The notes beneath the pieces were generated by a model that made no database searches, had not been told where the DNA came from, and worked only from the letters and a program-made list of their open reading frames with translations. Position numbers and translations under genes: made by a program. From Mesorhizobium sp. B2-1-8 (GTDB lineage Bacteria > Pseudomonadota > Alphaproteobacteria > Rhizobiales > Rhizobiaceae): a DNA stretch of 64,000 nucleotides. The stretch covers positions 1,302,001-1,366,000 of the forward strand of contig NZ_CP083952.1 in assembly GCF_006442545.2 (NCBI RefSeq), written 5' to 3'. Below, one piece after another: positions 45,241 to 55,278 of the stretch (positions are counted from its first letter, which is position 1; each line of letters opens with the position of its first letter).

Positions 45241-47061
45241 CTACCCTTCCATCTCTTCCCGCAGCATCTCAAGCTCCAGCCATTCTTCCTCGAGTGCCGC
45301 CAGCGTCGCGCGCTCCTTGTCGAGGGCGGCAATGGTCTTCTGGAACGATGCCGGATCGCGCTCGTAATAGGCGGGATCGGCGATGTTGTTCTCCAGCCGC
45401 GAGATCGACGCGATCACCGCCTCGATCTTCTTGGGCAAAGAGTCCAACGCGAACTTCTGCTTGAACGACAGTTTCTTAGCCGGCCCTTTTGGCGTTGCCG
45501 GCTCGCTCTTGCCTGGTGCCGGCGCATCGCCGGCTTCTGCCTTGGCGCGCGCCTTGCGGTCGTCGAGCCTGGTGCCGCCGCGCTGCGCCAGCATATCTGA
45601 ATAGCCGCCGGCATATTCGACCCAGTGGCCGCCGCCATCCGGCGCAATGATGCTGGTCACCGTACGATCAAGGAAATCGCGGTCGTGGCTGACCAGGATG
45701 ACGGTGCCGGCAAAACCGGCAACCAGTTCCTGCAGCAATTCCAGCGTCTCCATATCGAGATCGTTGGTCGGCTCATCGAGCACCAAAAGGTTCGCCGGCC
45801 GCGCCAGCACGCGCGCCAGGATCAGCCGCGCCCGCTCGCCGCCGGACAATTCGCGCACCGGCGTGCGGGCCTGTTCCGGCTTGAACAGAAAATCCTTCAT
45901 GTAGGAGACGACATGGCGCTGCTCGCCATTGATGACGAGGTTTTCGCCGCGCCCGTCAGTCAGATACTGTGCCAATGTCTCCTGCGGATCGACTGCCTCG
46001 CGCTTCTGGTCGAGCGTGGCGATTTCCAGATTGGTGCCGAGCCGTACCGATCCGGCATCAGGCGCCAACTCGCCGGTCAGCATCTTCAGAAGCGTCGTCT
46101 TGCCGGCGCCGTTCGGCCCGACAAGGCCGACGCGGTCGCCGCGCTGGATACGGGTCGAGAATCCCTTGACGACGGTGAGGTCGCCAAAGCCCTTCTCGAT
46201 GTTCTTGGCTTCGATCACCAGCTTGCCGGATTCGGCGGCGTCGCTTGCCACCAAGGTCGCGGAGCCCTCGGCACCGCGATGGCCGCGAAAGCGCTGGCGC
46301 ATGGTCTGCAGCTCGCCGAGGCGTCGCATGTTCCGCTTGCGCCGCGCCGTCACGCCATAGCGCAACCAATGCTCCTCGCGCACGATCTGGCGGCCGAGCT
46401 TGTGCTGTTCGCGCTCTTCCTCTTCCAGAACCAGGTCGCGCCATTCCTCGAAATGGCCAAAGCCCTTGTCCAGCCTGCGGGTCTGGCCACGGTCGAGCCA
46501 GACAGTGGCGCGCGACACGCGTTCGAGGAAGCGGCGGTCGTGCGAGATCACGATGAGCGCCGAGGAAGTCCGGACGAGCTCTTCTTCCAGCCATTCGATG
46601 ACAGACAAATCGAGATGGTTGGTCGGTTCATCAAGAAGCAGAATGTCGGGCTCGGGCGCCATGACACGAGCAAGCGCGGCGCGCCTGGCCTCGCCGCCGG
46701 ACAGGTCGCCCGGCCGCTCCTCGCCCGACAGGCCGAGATGCTCCATCAGATAGCTGGCGCGATAGGGATCGTCGGCCGGCCCTAGTCCGGCCTCGACATA
46801 GGCGCGCACATTGGCGAAGCCGTCCATGTCGGGCATTTGCGGCAGATAGCGTACTGTCGCAGAAGGCTGGCGGAACACCTCGCCATCCTGCGGTTCGATC
46901 AGGCCGGCGGCGATCTTGAGCAACGTCGACTTGCCGGACCCGTTGCGGCCGACCAGCGCGATCTTGTCGCCGGCCGAAGCGGTCAAGGCGGCGCCGTCGA
47001 GCAGCGGCGTGCCGCCGAAGGTCAGTCTTATCCCGTCGAGATTGAGAAGAGGCGGGGCCAT
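45241..47061 (-). CDS. uup: ABC-F family ATPase (Uup-like)
   Basis: A 606-residue soluble protein with two ABC domains and no membrane part: Walker A GRNGSGKST (about 38) and GPNGAGKTT (about 330); signatures LSGGEARRA and LSGGERARLILA; Walker B ILLLDEPTNHLDL and LLVLDEPTNDLDM. The linker (arm) region between them is about 80 residues. The C-terminal 90 residues form a coiled coil (PKKIEAVIASISRLENNIADPAYYERDPASF), typical of Uup. ABC-F proteins act on the ribosome or on DNA branch structures. Co-directional with the upstream thiN gene, one base apart. Confidence 0.93.
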   Translation of the reverse strand: MAPPLLNLDGIRLTFGGTPLLDGAALTASAGDKIALVGRNGSGKSTLLKIAAGLIEPQDGEVFRQPSATVRYLPQMPDMDGFANVRAYVEAGLGPADDPYRASYLMEHLGLSGEERPGDLSGGEARRAALARVMAPEPDILLLDEPTNHLDLSVIEWLEEELVRTSSALIVISHDRRFLERVSRATVWLDRGQTRRLDKGFGHFEEWRDLVLEEEEREQHKLGRQIVREEHWLRYGVTARRKRNMRRLGELQTMRQRFRGHRGAEGSATLVASDAAESGKLVIEAKNIEKGFGDLTVVKGFSTRIQRGDRVGLVGPNGAGKTTLLKMLTGELAPDAGSVRLGTNLEIATLDQKREAVDPQETLAQYLTDGRGENLVINGEQRHVVSYMKDFLFKPEQARTPVRELSGGERARLILARVLARPANLLVLDEPTNDLDMETLELLQELVAGFAGTVILVSHDRDFLDRTVTSIIAPDGGGHWVEYAGGYSDMLAQRGGTRLDDRKARAKAEAGDAPAPGKSEPATPKGPAKKLSFKQKFALDSLPKKIEAVIASISRLENNIADPAYYERDPASFQKTIAALDKERATLAALEEEWLELEMLREEMEG

Positions 47062-47062
47062 G

Positions 47063-47707
47063 TCAGCTTTCGGGCAATGGATAGGGATGGGCGAGCAGCA
47101 GTGCGCGGCCATGGCTGAGCGCGATGTCGAGGCGGCCCTTGACCTCGTTGGAAATGGTCAGCGACGAACCGAAAGCCACCTCGACCTTGTCGAGCGGCCA
47201 TTTGGCGCCGGTTACGGTCAGGCCGGAGAGTTCGGAAAAGCCGAGTATCGAAAACAGCGTGCCGTCGGCATAATCGAAGCCGGCCCTGCCGAGCAGCAAG
47301 GGGACAGCTTCCTGGGCGCCGCTGGTCAGAAGCACAGCTGTTCCGGCCTCGGCCAGCCGCAGGCCAAGCGCCAGATGCAGGAAGGCGTGATCGGCGCGCT
47401 TGCCGCCGAAGGCGCCCGCCAGCACAAGACGAGTCGCCCCGCGCTCGAGCGCTGCCGCGATCGCCAGTTCGCCGTCGGTCTTGTCCTTTTCCGCCGGGAA
47501 GGTTTGCCGGGGCACGGCGGCGAGACCTTCCGGCAGATCGGCCGGCACGGAATCGAAATCGCCGACCCACAGTTCCGGGACAAGGCCCAGCATCCGCGCA
47601 TGGCCGATGCCGGCGTCGGCGGCGATGACGCGCGAGCCTTTGACCTGGCGGTCGAGCCGGGGCGTGCGGATGAGATCGCCGCCAAGCAGGATGGTGAATG
47701 TGCTCAT
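47063..47707 (-). CDS. thiN: Thiamine pyrophosphokinase
   Basis: A 214-residue enzyme that phosphorylates thiamine to TPP. Motifs: [15 protein letters not shown] (about 29), [10 protein letters not shown] (about 45), [17 protein letters not shown] (about 71) and [14 protein letters not shown]. Length normal. It is divergent from the TPP riboswitch/thiBPQ operon by 85 bases, so uptake and activation of thiamine are encoded side by side. Its own mRNA shows no riboswitch. Confidence 0.94.
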   Translation of the reverse strand: MSTFTILLGGDLIRTPRLDRQVKGSRVIAADAGIGHARMLGLVPELWVGDFDSVPADLPEGLAAVPRQTFPAEKDKTDGELAIAAALERGATRLVLAGAFGGKRADHAFLHLALGLRLAEAGTAVLLTSGAQEAVPLLLGRAGFDYADGTLFSILGFSELSGLTVTGAKWPLDKVEVAFGSSLTISNEVKGRLDIALSHGRALLLAHPYPLPES

Positions 47708-47791
47708 ATCCTGTCGCCCTTACCAGCCCGGCACGGGAAACGGAAGGCGGCAAACTCCCACTTGCGTGTCCCATCGGCCGGGCCTATGTGT

Positions 47792-47904
47792 CGAAACGCT
47801 CTAACGGGGTGCCGGACGCGACTTTCGCGGGCCGGCTGAGAGGTAGTCTCGCCAACCCGCTGAACCTGATCCGGTTTGTACCGGCGGAGGGATTAGACGT
47901 TTCG
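47792..47904 (+). promoter_or_regulatory. TPP riboswitch (THI element)
   Basis: All conserved parts are visible: P1 CGAAACG with CGTTTCG; ACGGGGTGCCGG; GGCTGAGAG; ACCCGCTGAACCTGATCCGG; and the closing GGCGGAGGGATTAGACG. It binds thiamine pyrophosphate and probably blocks the thiB ribosome site at 47941 or transcription. 49 bases separate it from the thiB ATG. Confidence 0.97.
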
Positions 47905-47952
47905 GACAATCCGACGCCTCAATTCCTTTCAACGCAAACGAAGGAGGCGCCG

Positions 47953-48951
47953 ATGCGCACGCTTTTAAATTCTCTCGTCGCAGCCGTGGTAGTGACCCTG
48001 TCCGGGCCGGCTTTGGCCAAGGACAAGCTTACCGTTTATACCTATGAGAGCTTCACCGCCGACTGGGGTCCAGGCCCGGTGGTAAAGAAGGAATTCGAGG
48101 CCGAATGTGGCTGCGATGTCGAATTCGTCTCGGTCGCCGACGGCGTGGCGCTGCTCAACCGTGTCAAGCTCGAAGGCGCAGCGACCAAGGCCGACATCGT
48201 GCTTGGCCTCGACACCAATCTCACCGCCGATGCCAAGGCGTCGGGCCTGTTCGCGCCTCATGGCACGGTGAGCGATGTCAATGTGCCGGGCGGCTGGAGC
48301 GACGATACTTTCGTCCCCTTCGACTACGGCTATTTCGCCGTCGTCTATGATACCGAGAAGCTCAAGACGCCGCCGAAAAGCCTGAAGGACCTGGTCGAGG
48401 GCAGTGCCAATGACAAGATCGTCATCGAGGACCCGCGCACTTCGACGCCGGGCCTCGGCCTGCTGTTGTGGGTGAAGTCGGTCTATGGCGACAAGGCACC
48501 GGAAGCCTGGGCCAAGCTCAAGGCCAAGGTGCTGACCGTGACGCCGGGCTGGAGCGAGGCCTACGGCCTGTTTACCAAGGGCGAGGCGCCGATGGTGCTG
48601 TCCTACACCACCTCGCCGGCCTACCACATGGTCGCCGAAAACACCGAGCGCTACCAGGCGGCATCCTTCGAAGAGGGCGAGTACCTGCAGATCGAGGTTG
48701 CCGGCATCACCACCACGGGGGCCAAGAACCCGTTGGCGGCCAAGTTCATGGCTTTCATGACCGGGCCGAAATTCCAGGACGCCATCCCGGAGACCAATTG
48801 GATGTTCCCGGCCGGCAAGACCGACAAGCCGCTCAACCCCGCCTTCGACAAACTGGTCAAGCCGACCAAGACCTTGCTGTTCAGCCCCGAGGAGGTCGCC
48901 GCCAACCGCAAGGCCTGGGTGGACGAATGGCTGGCGGTGATGAGCAAGTAG
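47953..48951 (+). CDS. thiB: Thiamine ABC transporter substrate-binding protein ThiB
   Basis: A 332-residue periplasmic protein: signal peptide with cleavage after LAK (about residue 23), then [53 protein letters not shown] and TPGLGLLLW, as in ThiB. It captures thiamine/TMP/TPP. AAGGAGG before the ATG at 47953. Controlled by the TPP riboswitch. Confidence 0.96.
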   Translation: MRTLLNSLVAAVVVTLSGPALAKDKLTVYTYESFTADWGPGPVVKKEFEAECGCDVEFVSVADGVALLNRVKLEGAATKADIVLGLDTNLTADAKASGLFAPHGTVSDVNVPGGWSDDTFVPFDYGYFAVVYDTEKLKTPPKSLKDLVEGSANDKIVIEDPRTSTPGLGLLLWVKSVYGDKAPEAWAKLKAKVLTVTPGWSEAYGLFTKGEAPMVLSYTTSPAYHMVAENTERYQAASFEEGEYLQIEVAGITTTGAKNPLAAKFMAFMTGPKFQDAIPETNWMFPAGKTDKPLNPAFDKLVKPTKTLLFSPEEVAANRKAWVDEWLAVMSK

Positions 48952-48987
48952 GTTTTGTGGGCTAATCTCGTGAGATGACCGCTCTAC

Positions 48988-49035
48988 GGCGCCCCCCTCT
49001 GTCCTGCCGGACATCTCCCCCACGAGGGGGGCGCC
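48988..49035. repeat. Palindromic element between thiB and thiP
   Basis: A 12-base perfect inverted repeat GGCGCCCCCCTC / GAGGGGGGCGCC encloses a second hairpin TGTCC-TGCC-GGACA. Such CCCCCTCTGTCCTGCCGGACATCTCCCC-type units are known as scattered intergenic repeats in rhizobial genomes. Here it lies within an operon, and may cause transcript attenuation or stabilise thiB mRNA. Confidence 0.75.
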
Positions 49036-49074
49036 AAGGAACACAATGTTTCCCAAGTCGATCGTTGGTTCTCA

Positions 49075-50694
49075 GTGCAACGCGCATCTGATCCCCGCAT
49101 CACCGCCGGCATCACCGCGCTCGCGGCAACCACACTGCTGGTCGGCGGCGCTTTTGCCGGCCTTATCATCGAAGGCGCCCACGATTTTTCCGGCGCCTGG
49201 GCCGCCTTCGATCCTTACCTCTTCCGTGTCGTGCGCTTCACGCTCTGGCAGGCGGCCCTGTCGACGCTGCTCTCGGTCGGGCCCGCCCTGTTCGTGGCGC
49301 GGGCGCTGTCGCGGCATCCACGTTTCCCCGGCCGCGCCTTCATCCTGCGGCTCTTCGCCGTGCCGCTGGCTCTGCCGGCGGTCGTCGCGGCGCTCGGCAT
49401 CCTGGCGCTCTACGGCCGCGCCGGCTATTTCGCCGGTCTGTTCAACTGGGTTGGCGGCCGGGACTGGCCGGGCATCTATGGCCTGTCCGGCATTCTCGTT
49501 GCCCATGTCTTCTTCAACCTGCCGCTGGCCACCCGCCTGCTCCTCGAGGCGCTGCAGACCATTCCCTCAGACCAGTGGCGGCTGGCGAGCCAGCTCGGGA
49601 TGGGAGCGCGGCCGGCATTTCGGCTGATCGAATGGCCGACGCTGCGCGCCGCCTTGCCCGGCGTCGCCGGACTTGTCTTCATGCTCTGCATCACATCCTT
49701 CACCATCGTGCTGACGCTTGGCGGCGGGCCGGCCGCGACGACGCTGGAGGTCGGCATCTATCAGGCATTGCGCTTCGATTTCGATCCCGCGCGGGCTGTC
49801 GCGCTGACATTGCTGCAGATCGGCTTGACCTTCATCGTGGTGCTGGCGCTGACCCGGCTCGGCGCCAATGTCGTCGGCGACACCAACCTGCCGGTCGCGC
49901 CGCGCCGCTATCTCTCGGTCAACAGGACCGAGGCCTCGCTGAACGCTATCCTCATCGTGTTGGCTTCGCTCTTCGTTGCCGGGCCGATGGCGGCGACCGT
50001 GGCGGCCGGATTGGGCGCCGATCTCGGCCGGCTGGCCGGCGAGGCCACTGTCCGGCAGGCGACACTGACCAGTGCCGTGCTCGCTTTCCTGTCGGCGCTG
50101 CTTTCGGTGATGCTTTCGCTGGCCCTGACCATGGCGCGCCGGGCGCTGGCGCTGAACCGCCGCTCCGGCCCAAGGACACTGCTCGAACATGCCACCGATA
50201 CCGGCGCCGGCTTTGTGCTGGTCGTGCCGCCGATCGTCATCGGCGCCGGCTGGTTCCTGTTGCTGCGCCATGTCGGCGATGTCTTTGCCATCGCCCCGCT
50301 CATGGTCGTCACCGTCAACGCCGTCATGGCGATGCCTTTCGCGTTGCGCGCCATCCGTCCCGCCTATGACGCGGCAAGCGAGCGTCACGAACGGCTCTGC
50401 GCGCAGCTCGGCATTTCCGGCTGGGCAAGACTGCGGCTGGTCGACTGGCCGTCGCTGCGGCGGCCGCTCGCCACCGCCTTTGCGTTCGCCATGGCGCTGT
50501 CGCTTGGCGATCTCGGCGTCATCGCCCTGTTCGGCAGTGATTCCGTGCAGACCTTGCCCTACCTTCTCCTGGCTCGCATGGGCAGCTACCGCACGCAGGA
50601 CGCCGCCGGCCTGGCACTGCTACTCGGCCTTGTCTGCCTGGCACTGGTGCTGGCAGCGGACCGGCTGGGAAAGGGGATGGCCCGCGATGTTTGA
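49075..50694 (+). CDS. thiP: Thiamine ABC transporter permease ThiP
   Basis: A 539-residue fused double permease with about twelve helices and two binding-protein-dependent EAA loops ([24 protein letters not shown] near residue 158; [26 protein letters not shown] near 443). This two-domain layout is typical for ThiP. Start is a GTG at 49075 with weak ribosome site, just after the palindromic element. thiQ overlaps its end by eight bases. Confidence 0.95.
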   Translation: MQRASDPRITAGITALAATTLLVGGAFAGLIIEGAHDFSGAWAAFDPYLFRVVRFTLWQAALSTLLSVGPALFVARALSRHPRFPGRAFILRLFAVPLALPAVVAALGILALYGRAGYFAGLFNWVGGRDWPGIYGLSGILVAHVFFNLPLATRLLLEALQTIPSDQWRLASQLGMGARPAFRLIEWPTLRAALPGVAGLVFMLCITSFTIVLTLGGGPAATTLEVGIYQALRFDFDPARAVALTLLQIGLTFIVVLALTRLGANVVGDTNLPVAPRRYLSVNRTEASLNAILIVLASLFVAGPMAATVAAGLGADLGRLAGEATVRQATLTSAVLAFLSALLSVMLSLALTMARRALALNRRSGPRTLLEHATDTGAGFVLVVPPIVIGAGWFLLLRHVGDVFAIAPLMVVTVNAVMAMPFALRAIRPAYDAASERHERLCAQLGISGWARLRLVDWPSLRRPLATAFAFAMALSLGDLGVIALFGSDSVQTLPYLLLARMGSYRTQDAAGLALLLGLVCLALVLAADRLGKGMARDV

Positions 50695-51463
50695 CAGGGC
50701 TGCTGACGGCAAGGGGGTTACGGTGCGGCTGGACAAGGTCTCGTTCAGTTATGGCGAGGCATTGTTCGCCTTCGATGTCGAGTTCACGGCTGCGCAAATC
50801 ACCGCCATCATGGGGCCGAGCGGTTCGGGAAAGTCGACGCTGCTCAGTCTGGTGGCCGGGTTCGAGACGCCGAGATCCGGGCGCCTGCTGATCGGCGGGG
50901 CCGATGTCGGCGGCGAGCCGCCGGCCGTGCGGCCGGTGTCGATGGTGTTCCAGGAGAACAATCTTTTCGCGCATCTTTCCGTCGAGCAGAATGTCGGGCT
51001 CGGCCGTTCGCCATCGTTGCGACTGACCGATGCCGACCACGCCGATATCGCGGAGGCGCTTGGGCGCACCGGCCTTGCCGGCAAGGAGAAGCGGCTGCCG
51101 CGTGAACTTTCGGGCGGTGAGCGCCAGCGCGTCGCCCTGGCTCGCGTGCTGGTGCGTGACCGCCCGGTGCTGCTGCTCGACGAACCCTTCGCCTCGCTCG
51201 GACCCGCGTTGCGCGACGACATGCTCGACCTGGTTGCCAGCCTCCATGCCGAGCGTGGCATGACGGTGCTGTTCGTCACGCACCAGCCGCAGGATGCCCG
51301 CCGGATCGGCCAGAAGGTGGTGTTTCTGGACAATGGCGCCGTCGCCGCCACAGGCACCTCCGACGATTTCTTTGCAGGGGCTGGTCCGGAGGCGTTCAGG
51401 CGCTACATCGGTGCGGCTGCCGGGGATGCCTTATCACGAGATATTGCCCGGAAGCGGACATAA
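50687..51463 (+). CDS. thiQ: Thiamine ABC transporter ATP-binding protein ThiQ
   Basis: A 258-residue ATPase: Walker [10 protein letters not shown] (about 45), Q-loop [12 protein letters not shown], signature [12 protein letters not shown], Walker [15 protein letters not shown]-loop [11 protein letters not shown] 50687 lies inside the end of thiP, showing coupling; the frame is open far upstream but that part is antisense-quality. Some C-terminal residues ([14 protein letters not shown]) extend beyond the usual domain. Confidence 0.95.
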   Translation: MFDRAADGKGVTVRLDKVSFSYGEALFAFDVEFTAAQITAIMGPSGSGKSTLLSLVAGFETPRSGRLLIGGADVGGEPPAVRPVSMVFQENNLFAHLSVEQNVGLGRSPSLRLTDADHADIAEALGRTGLAGKEKRLPRELSGGERQRVALARVLVRDRPVLLLDEPFASLGPALRDDMLDLVASLHAERGMTVLFVTHQPQDARRIGQKVVFLDNGAVAATGTSDDFFAGAGPEAFRRYIGAAAGDALSRDIARKRT

Positions 51464-51488
51464 TTTACGCTCAAACCGGCCCGAGGCG

Positions 51489-51611
51489 ATGTGGCGCTTG
51501 CTTGCCATGACTGGAGTAGTGTGGCTAGGTCCGCTCGATACCGGTCCGGCACAGGCCGTGATTTGCCTACAGCATCTGCTGCCCGCCCCGAGCGCGCGAC
51601 CGACGCTGTAG
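51489..51611 (+). CDS. Possible small secreted peptide
   Basis: A 40-residue frame with a signal-like N-terminus (MWRLLAMTGVVWLG, then GPAQA). The upstream GAGG is too near the ATG. Nothing else supports it; could be chance. Confidence 0.22.
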   Translation: MWRLLAMTGVVWLGPLDTGPAQAVICLQHLLPAPSARPTL

Positions 51612-51700
51612 CAGTTTGTTTTGCGCATGACACGGTCCGTTGGCCATGCGTAAGGACCTGAAAGGAAGCCATTCTGGCGATCGGCGCTGACAGGCTACGA

Positions 51701-53170
51701 ATGAATCCGCTGGCGCGCTTTCTCGCGCTCGCCGGCTTTGCCGTGGCGCTGGCAAGCTGCCAGATGTTTACGCCTCCGGAAGTCCAGGAATCCGGCTTCC
51801 AGCCATCCGACAAGCCGATCACGGTGGACAATGTCGCCGCCAACAACAAGCTTGCCGAACTCGCCAAGGCGCAGCATCCGCGTATCCTGGCGACCTATGG
51901 TGGCGAGTATTCCGATCCCAAGCTCGAGCGCATGGTCGCCAAGGTGGTCGGCAATCTGACCGTGGTGTCGGCTAACCCGACCCAGACCTATCGCATCACC
52001 ATCCTCAATTCGCCCAACGTCAACGCTTTCGCGCTGCCGGGCGGCTATCTCTACATCACGCGCGGCCTGTTGGCGCTGGCCAATGATTCGTCCGAGCTCG
52101 CCGCCGTCATCGCGCATGAAATGGGACACGTCACCGCCAATCACGGCCTGCAACGCCAGCAGCTGGAGGCCGAGGAAGGCCTTGCGACCAAGGTCGTTTC
52201 CGATGTGCTCGGCGACAGCCCGACCGCCAAGGCAGCACTGATCCGCGGCAAGCTCAGGCTGGCGCAGTTCTCGCGCAACCAGGAACTGGAGGCTGACGCC
52301 ATTGGCATCAAGTCGATCGGCGAAGCCGGCTACGATCCCTATGCCGCCGGCCGCTTCCTGCAGTCGATGTCGGCCTACACCGATTTCCGTTCGATCAGCG
52401 GTGCCACGGACGCCAGCCTCGACTTCCTGGCCACGCATCCCAGCACGCCGCAACGCATCGATCTGGCACAGCGCCACGCCCGCCAATTCGGCGCGCCCGG
52501 TTTCGGCACGCGCGATCGCGATTCCTTCCTCGCCGGCATAGACGGCCTGCTTTATGGCGACACGCCGGAAGAGGGCTATGTGCGCGGCGAAACCTTCCTG
52601 CATCCGGGTCTCGGCGTGTCGTTCACGGTGCCGGACGGTTTCATCATCGACAATTCGGCGGCAGCGGTGACGGCAACGGGTCCGGGCGACATAGCGATCC
52701 GCTTCGACGGCGTTTCGATCGACAAGAACCGCGCCTTGACCGACTATATCAGAAGCGGCTGGGTGGCCGGCCTCGACGACAGCACCGTCAAGCAGGAAAC
52801 CATCAACGGCAATGAGGCCGCGACCGCGCATGCCGGCGCCGAAGGCTGGCAGTTCGACATCGCGGTGATCCGTGCCGGCGGCCAGGTCTACCGACTGCTG
52901 ACCGCGGCCCCCTCGGCCAGCGCGTCGCTGGAAACGGTGGCGCGCTCGGTCAGTGGCTCTTTTCACATCCTCAGCCCCGCCGAAAAAGCGGCCCTGAAGC
53001 CACTGCATATCCGTGTGCTTACGGTGCAGCCAGGACAGACCATGGGTTCGCTTGCCGCGCAGATGGTGGGCGTCGACCGCAAGCTCGACCTGTTCCGCGT
53101 GCTCAACGCGCTGTCGCCGGGGGCCGCGGTTTCGGCCGGCGACAAGGTCAAGATCGTCACCGACAAGTAA
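51701..53170 (+). CDS. M48 family metalloprotease lipoprotein with C-terminal LysM-like domain
   Basis: 489 residues. Lipobox LASC gives a lipidated C20. The M48 core has HEMGH at 139-143 and the third ligand region ELEADAIGI (about 195-203), as in BepA/LoiP-type periplasmic proteases. After the catalytic domain (to about 290) come a beta-rich middle domain (HPGLGVSFTVPDGFIIDNSAAAV) and a final 50-residue LysM-like motif (LTVQPGQTMGSLAAQMVG ... AGDKVKIV) that could bind peptidoglycan. Probably envelope quality control. It converges on rpoH. Confidence 0.92.
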   Translation: MNPLARFLALAGFAVALASCQMFTPPEVQESGFQPSDKPITVDNVAANNKLAELAKAQHPRILATYGGEYSDPKLERMVAKVVGNLTVVSANPTQTYRITILNSPNVNAFALPGGYLYITRGLLALANDSSELAAVIAHEMGHVTANHGLQRQQLEAEEGLATKVVSDVLGDSPTAKAALIRGKLRLAQFSRNQELEADAIGIKSIGEAGYDPYAAGRFLQSMSAYTDFRSISGATDASLDFLATHPSTPQRIDLAQRHARQFGAPGFGTRDRDSFLAGIDGLLYGDTPEEGYVRGETFLHPGLGVSFTVPDGFIIDNSAAAVTATGPGDIAIRFDGVSIDKNRALTDYIRSGWVAGLDDSTVKQETINGNEAATAHAGAEGWQFDIAVIRAGGQVYRLLTAAPSASASLETVARSVSGSFHILSPAEKAALKPLHIRVLTVQPGQTMGSLAAQMVGVDRKLDLFRVLNALSPGAAVSAGDKVKIVTDK

Positions 53171-53186
53171 GCGCCGTTGCGCGAGA

Positions 53187-54050
53187 TCAGGCGGCAGTCG
53201 CCATGAATTCCGGGTTCTGCTTCACCAGCGCGACCTTGAGCTTTTCCAGGGCGCGGGCTTCGATCTGGCGGACGCGTTCCTTGGAAATGCCGAGCGTCTC
53301 GCCGAGTGCCTCGAGCGTGGCGCCCTCGTCGGTAAGCCGGCGTTCCTCGATGATGCGGAGTTCGCGGGCGTTGAGCGCTTGAAGCGCCTCCTTCAGCCAG
53401 AGCGCGCGGCGCGCGATATCGATCTTGTCGCCGACAATCTCGTCGGGCAAGGGATCGTCCGAGACCAGGAAGTCCATCCGCTCGGTCGCACCCGCATCGT
53501 CGGCAAGCGGCACGTTGAGCGAGGAATCGGGCGCCGACAGGCGCGAATCCATCAACGCCACATCAGCTTCGGAAACGCCGAGCGCAACCGACACCTCGCG
53601 GTAGAGGGTTGTGTTGGAGAGTGGTTCGGCGCCGTTCGCGAGACGGGCGCGCAACCGCCTCAGATTGAAAAACAGGGCCTTTTGCGCCGAACTGGTGCCG
53701 CCGCGCACGATCGACCAGTTGCGCAGGATGTAGTCCTGCATCGAAGCGCGAATCCACCACGTCGCGTAGGTCGAAAACCGCACCTCGCGCTCGGGCTCGA
53801 AGCGAGCGGCGGCCTCGAGCAGACCGACATGGCCTTCCTGGATCAGGTCGCCGAGAGGCAGGCCGTAGTGACGGAATTTCGAGGCCATGGAAATGACCAG
53901 CCGCATATGGGCAACGGTGATGCTGTGCAACGCATTCTGATCGTTGTCCTGTTTCCAGAGCAGTGCAAGCCGATGCTCCTCGTCGCGCTCAAGGTAAGGC
54001 GCCCTCATTGCCGCGCGGACCATGACCCGACCTGCCGTGTCTTCCATCAT
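53187..54050 (-). CDS. rpoH: RNA polymerase sigma factor RpoH (sigma-32 family)
   Basis: 287 residues. The RpoH box QKALFFNLRRLR is at 123-134 and distinguishes it from RpoD. Region 2.4 (FSTYATWWIRASMQDYILRNW, about 92-112) and region 4.2 (TLEALGETLGISKERVRQIEARALEKLK) are complete. The first residues are unusually short and region 1.1 is absent, as normal for this group. Rhizobia often have two rpoH genes; the sequence looks like the RpoH2 type, but this is tentative. GGAG precedes the ATG. FtsH, its usual degrader, is encoded at 29080. Confidence 0.93.
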   Translation of the reverse strand: MMEDTAGRVMVRAAMRAPYLERDEEHRLALLWKQDNDQNALHSITVAHMRLVISMASKFRHYGLPLGDLIQEGHVGLLEAAARFEPEREVRFSTYATWWIRASMQDYILRNWSIVRGGTSSAQKALFFNLRRLRARLANGAEPLSNTTLYREVSVALGVSEADVALMDSRLSAPDSSLNVPLADDAGATERMDFLVSDDPLPDEIVGDKIDIARRALWLKEALQALNARELRIIEERRLTDEGATLEALGETLGISKERVRQIEARALEKLKVALVKQNPEFMATAA

Positions 54051-54368
54051 AAGGCGCTCCTTGGCTCAGGCGTGCGAATGACAAACTGGCAAGAACCGGC
54101 TTGAAATGACGGCGTCGTGCCCTAGAACAGCCAAAACTGCCATGCGCGGGAAAGGTTCCGCTGGAGCAGGCAAGCGAGCGATGACGTCCGGGCAATTTCG
54201 GCACGGCTGCCCGGACTTCCGATGCTGCAAAGAAATTTCTTTTGGAGTATTTGATTTTCAGAACTGAGCCTTTTTGAAATTTCGTTCCTTATTTTTTCGA
54301 TCCGCATCTGTCATTTTCCAGCCCTCACAACATGCCTGACATCAGGCCAAGGACGGGATCACAGAAAA
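54051..54368. other. Divergent regulatory region between rpoH and the amino-acid binding protein gene
   Basis: 318 bases without a gene. A 9-base perfect inverted repeat GTCCGGGCA / TGCCCGGAC lies at 54186-54216, without a T-run. An AT-rich block (AAAGAAATTTCTTTTGGAG, 54230-54300) probably includes promoters for both genes. No CIRCE element was recognised. Confidence 0.5.
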
Positions 54369-55142
54369 ATGAAATGGCTCAAGTCGCTCATTATCGCCGG
54401 AACGCTGCAGGCCCTGGCGGTCACATCGGGCCATGCCGGCGCCAATCTCGACCAGATTAAGCAGGCTGGCGTCATCAAGGTCGGCACGGAAGGCACTTAC
54501 GCTCCCTTCACCTATCATGATGCATCCGGAGCGCTCGTCGGCTTCGACGTCGAAATCGCCAAGGCGATCGCCGAAAAGCTCGGCGTCAAGGCGGAGTTCC
54601 TCGAGGGCAAGTGGGACGGCCTGATCGCCGGCCTCGACGTCAAGCGATATGATGCCGTCATCAACGAAGTCGGCATCACCGATGCCCGCAAGGCCAAGTA
54701 CGCTTTCTCCGATCCCTACATCGCCTCCAAGGCGGTGCTGATCGTGCGCGGCGACAACACCGACATCAAGACCTTCGCAGATCTCAAGGGCAAGAAGGCG
54801 GCGCAGTCGCTGACCTCCAATTTCGGCAAGCTGGCCGAATCGAATGGCGCCGAACTGGTCGGCACGGATGGCTTCGACCAGTCGATCCAGCTGCTTTTGA
54901 CCGGCCGCGCCGACGCCACCATCAATGACAGCCTGTCGTTCCTCGACTTCAAGAAGCACAAGCCCGACGCCAATGTGAAGATCGCCGCCCAGGAAGAGAA
55001 TGCCGATTACTCCGGCGTCATCGTGCGCAAGGGCGATCCGGAGCTGGTCGCGGCCATCAACAAGGCCCTTGCCGACATCAAGGCCGACGGCACCTACCAG
55101 AAGATCGCCGACACCTATTTCGGCCAGGACGTCTCGAAGTAA
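54369..55142 (+). CDS. Polar amino acid (cystine-type) ABC transporter substrate-binding protein
   Basis: 257 residues with a signal peptide (cleavage after GHA, about residue 24). The SBP family 3 pattern is clear: AGVIKVGTEGTYAPFTYHD, GFDVEIAKAIAEKLGVK, WDGLIAGLDVKRYDAVINEVGIT. Overall it is close to FliY/TcyJ-type cystine binders. A strong terminator after the gene means that it is made in excess over the permease and ATPase, which follow in the same direction. Confidence 0.93.
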   Translation: MKWLKSLIIAGTLQALAVTSGHAGANLDQIKQAGVIKVGTEGTYAPFTYHDASGALVGFDVEIAKAIAEKLGVKAEFLEGKWDGLIAGLDVKRYDAVINEVGITDARKAKYAFSDPYIASKAVLIVRGDNTDIKTFADLKGKKAAQSLTSNFGKLAESNGAELVGTDGFDQSIQLLLTGRADATINDSLSFLDFKKHKPDANVKIAAQEENADYSGVIVRKGDPELVAAINKALADIKADGTYQKIADTYFGQDVSK

Positions 55143-55180
55143 TCATAAAGCGGGGCGGGTAGCCGCCCTGCAGCCCATCC

Positions 55181-55214
55181 AGCGGCGAGCCGTCTTTGAC
55201 GGCTCGCCGCTTTT
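55181..55214 (+). terminator. Strong hairpin between binding-protein and permease genes
   Basis: AGCGGCGAGCCGTC-TTT-GACGGCTCGCCGCTTTTT-like: a 14-base perfect stem with TTTT. It may terminate most transcripts and let some proceed to the permease. Confidence 0.88.
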
Positions 55215-55278
55215 GTCGTGATATGGCTGACGCATTCGCGCTTCGATGACGCCACCCGTCCATTCCGGAGGATATTTC

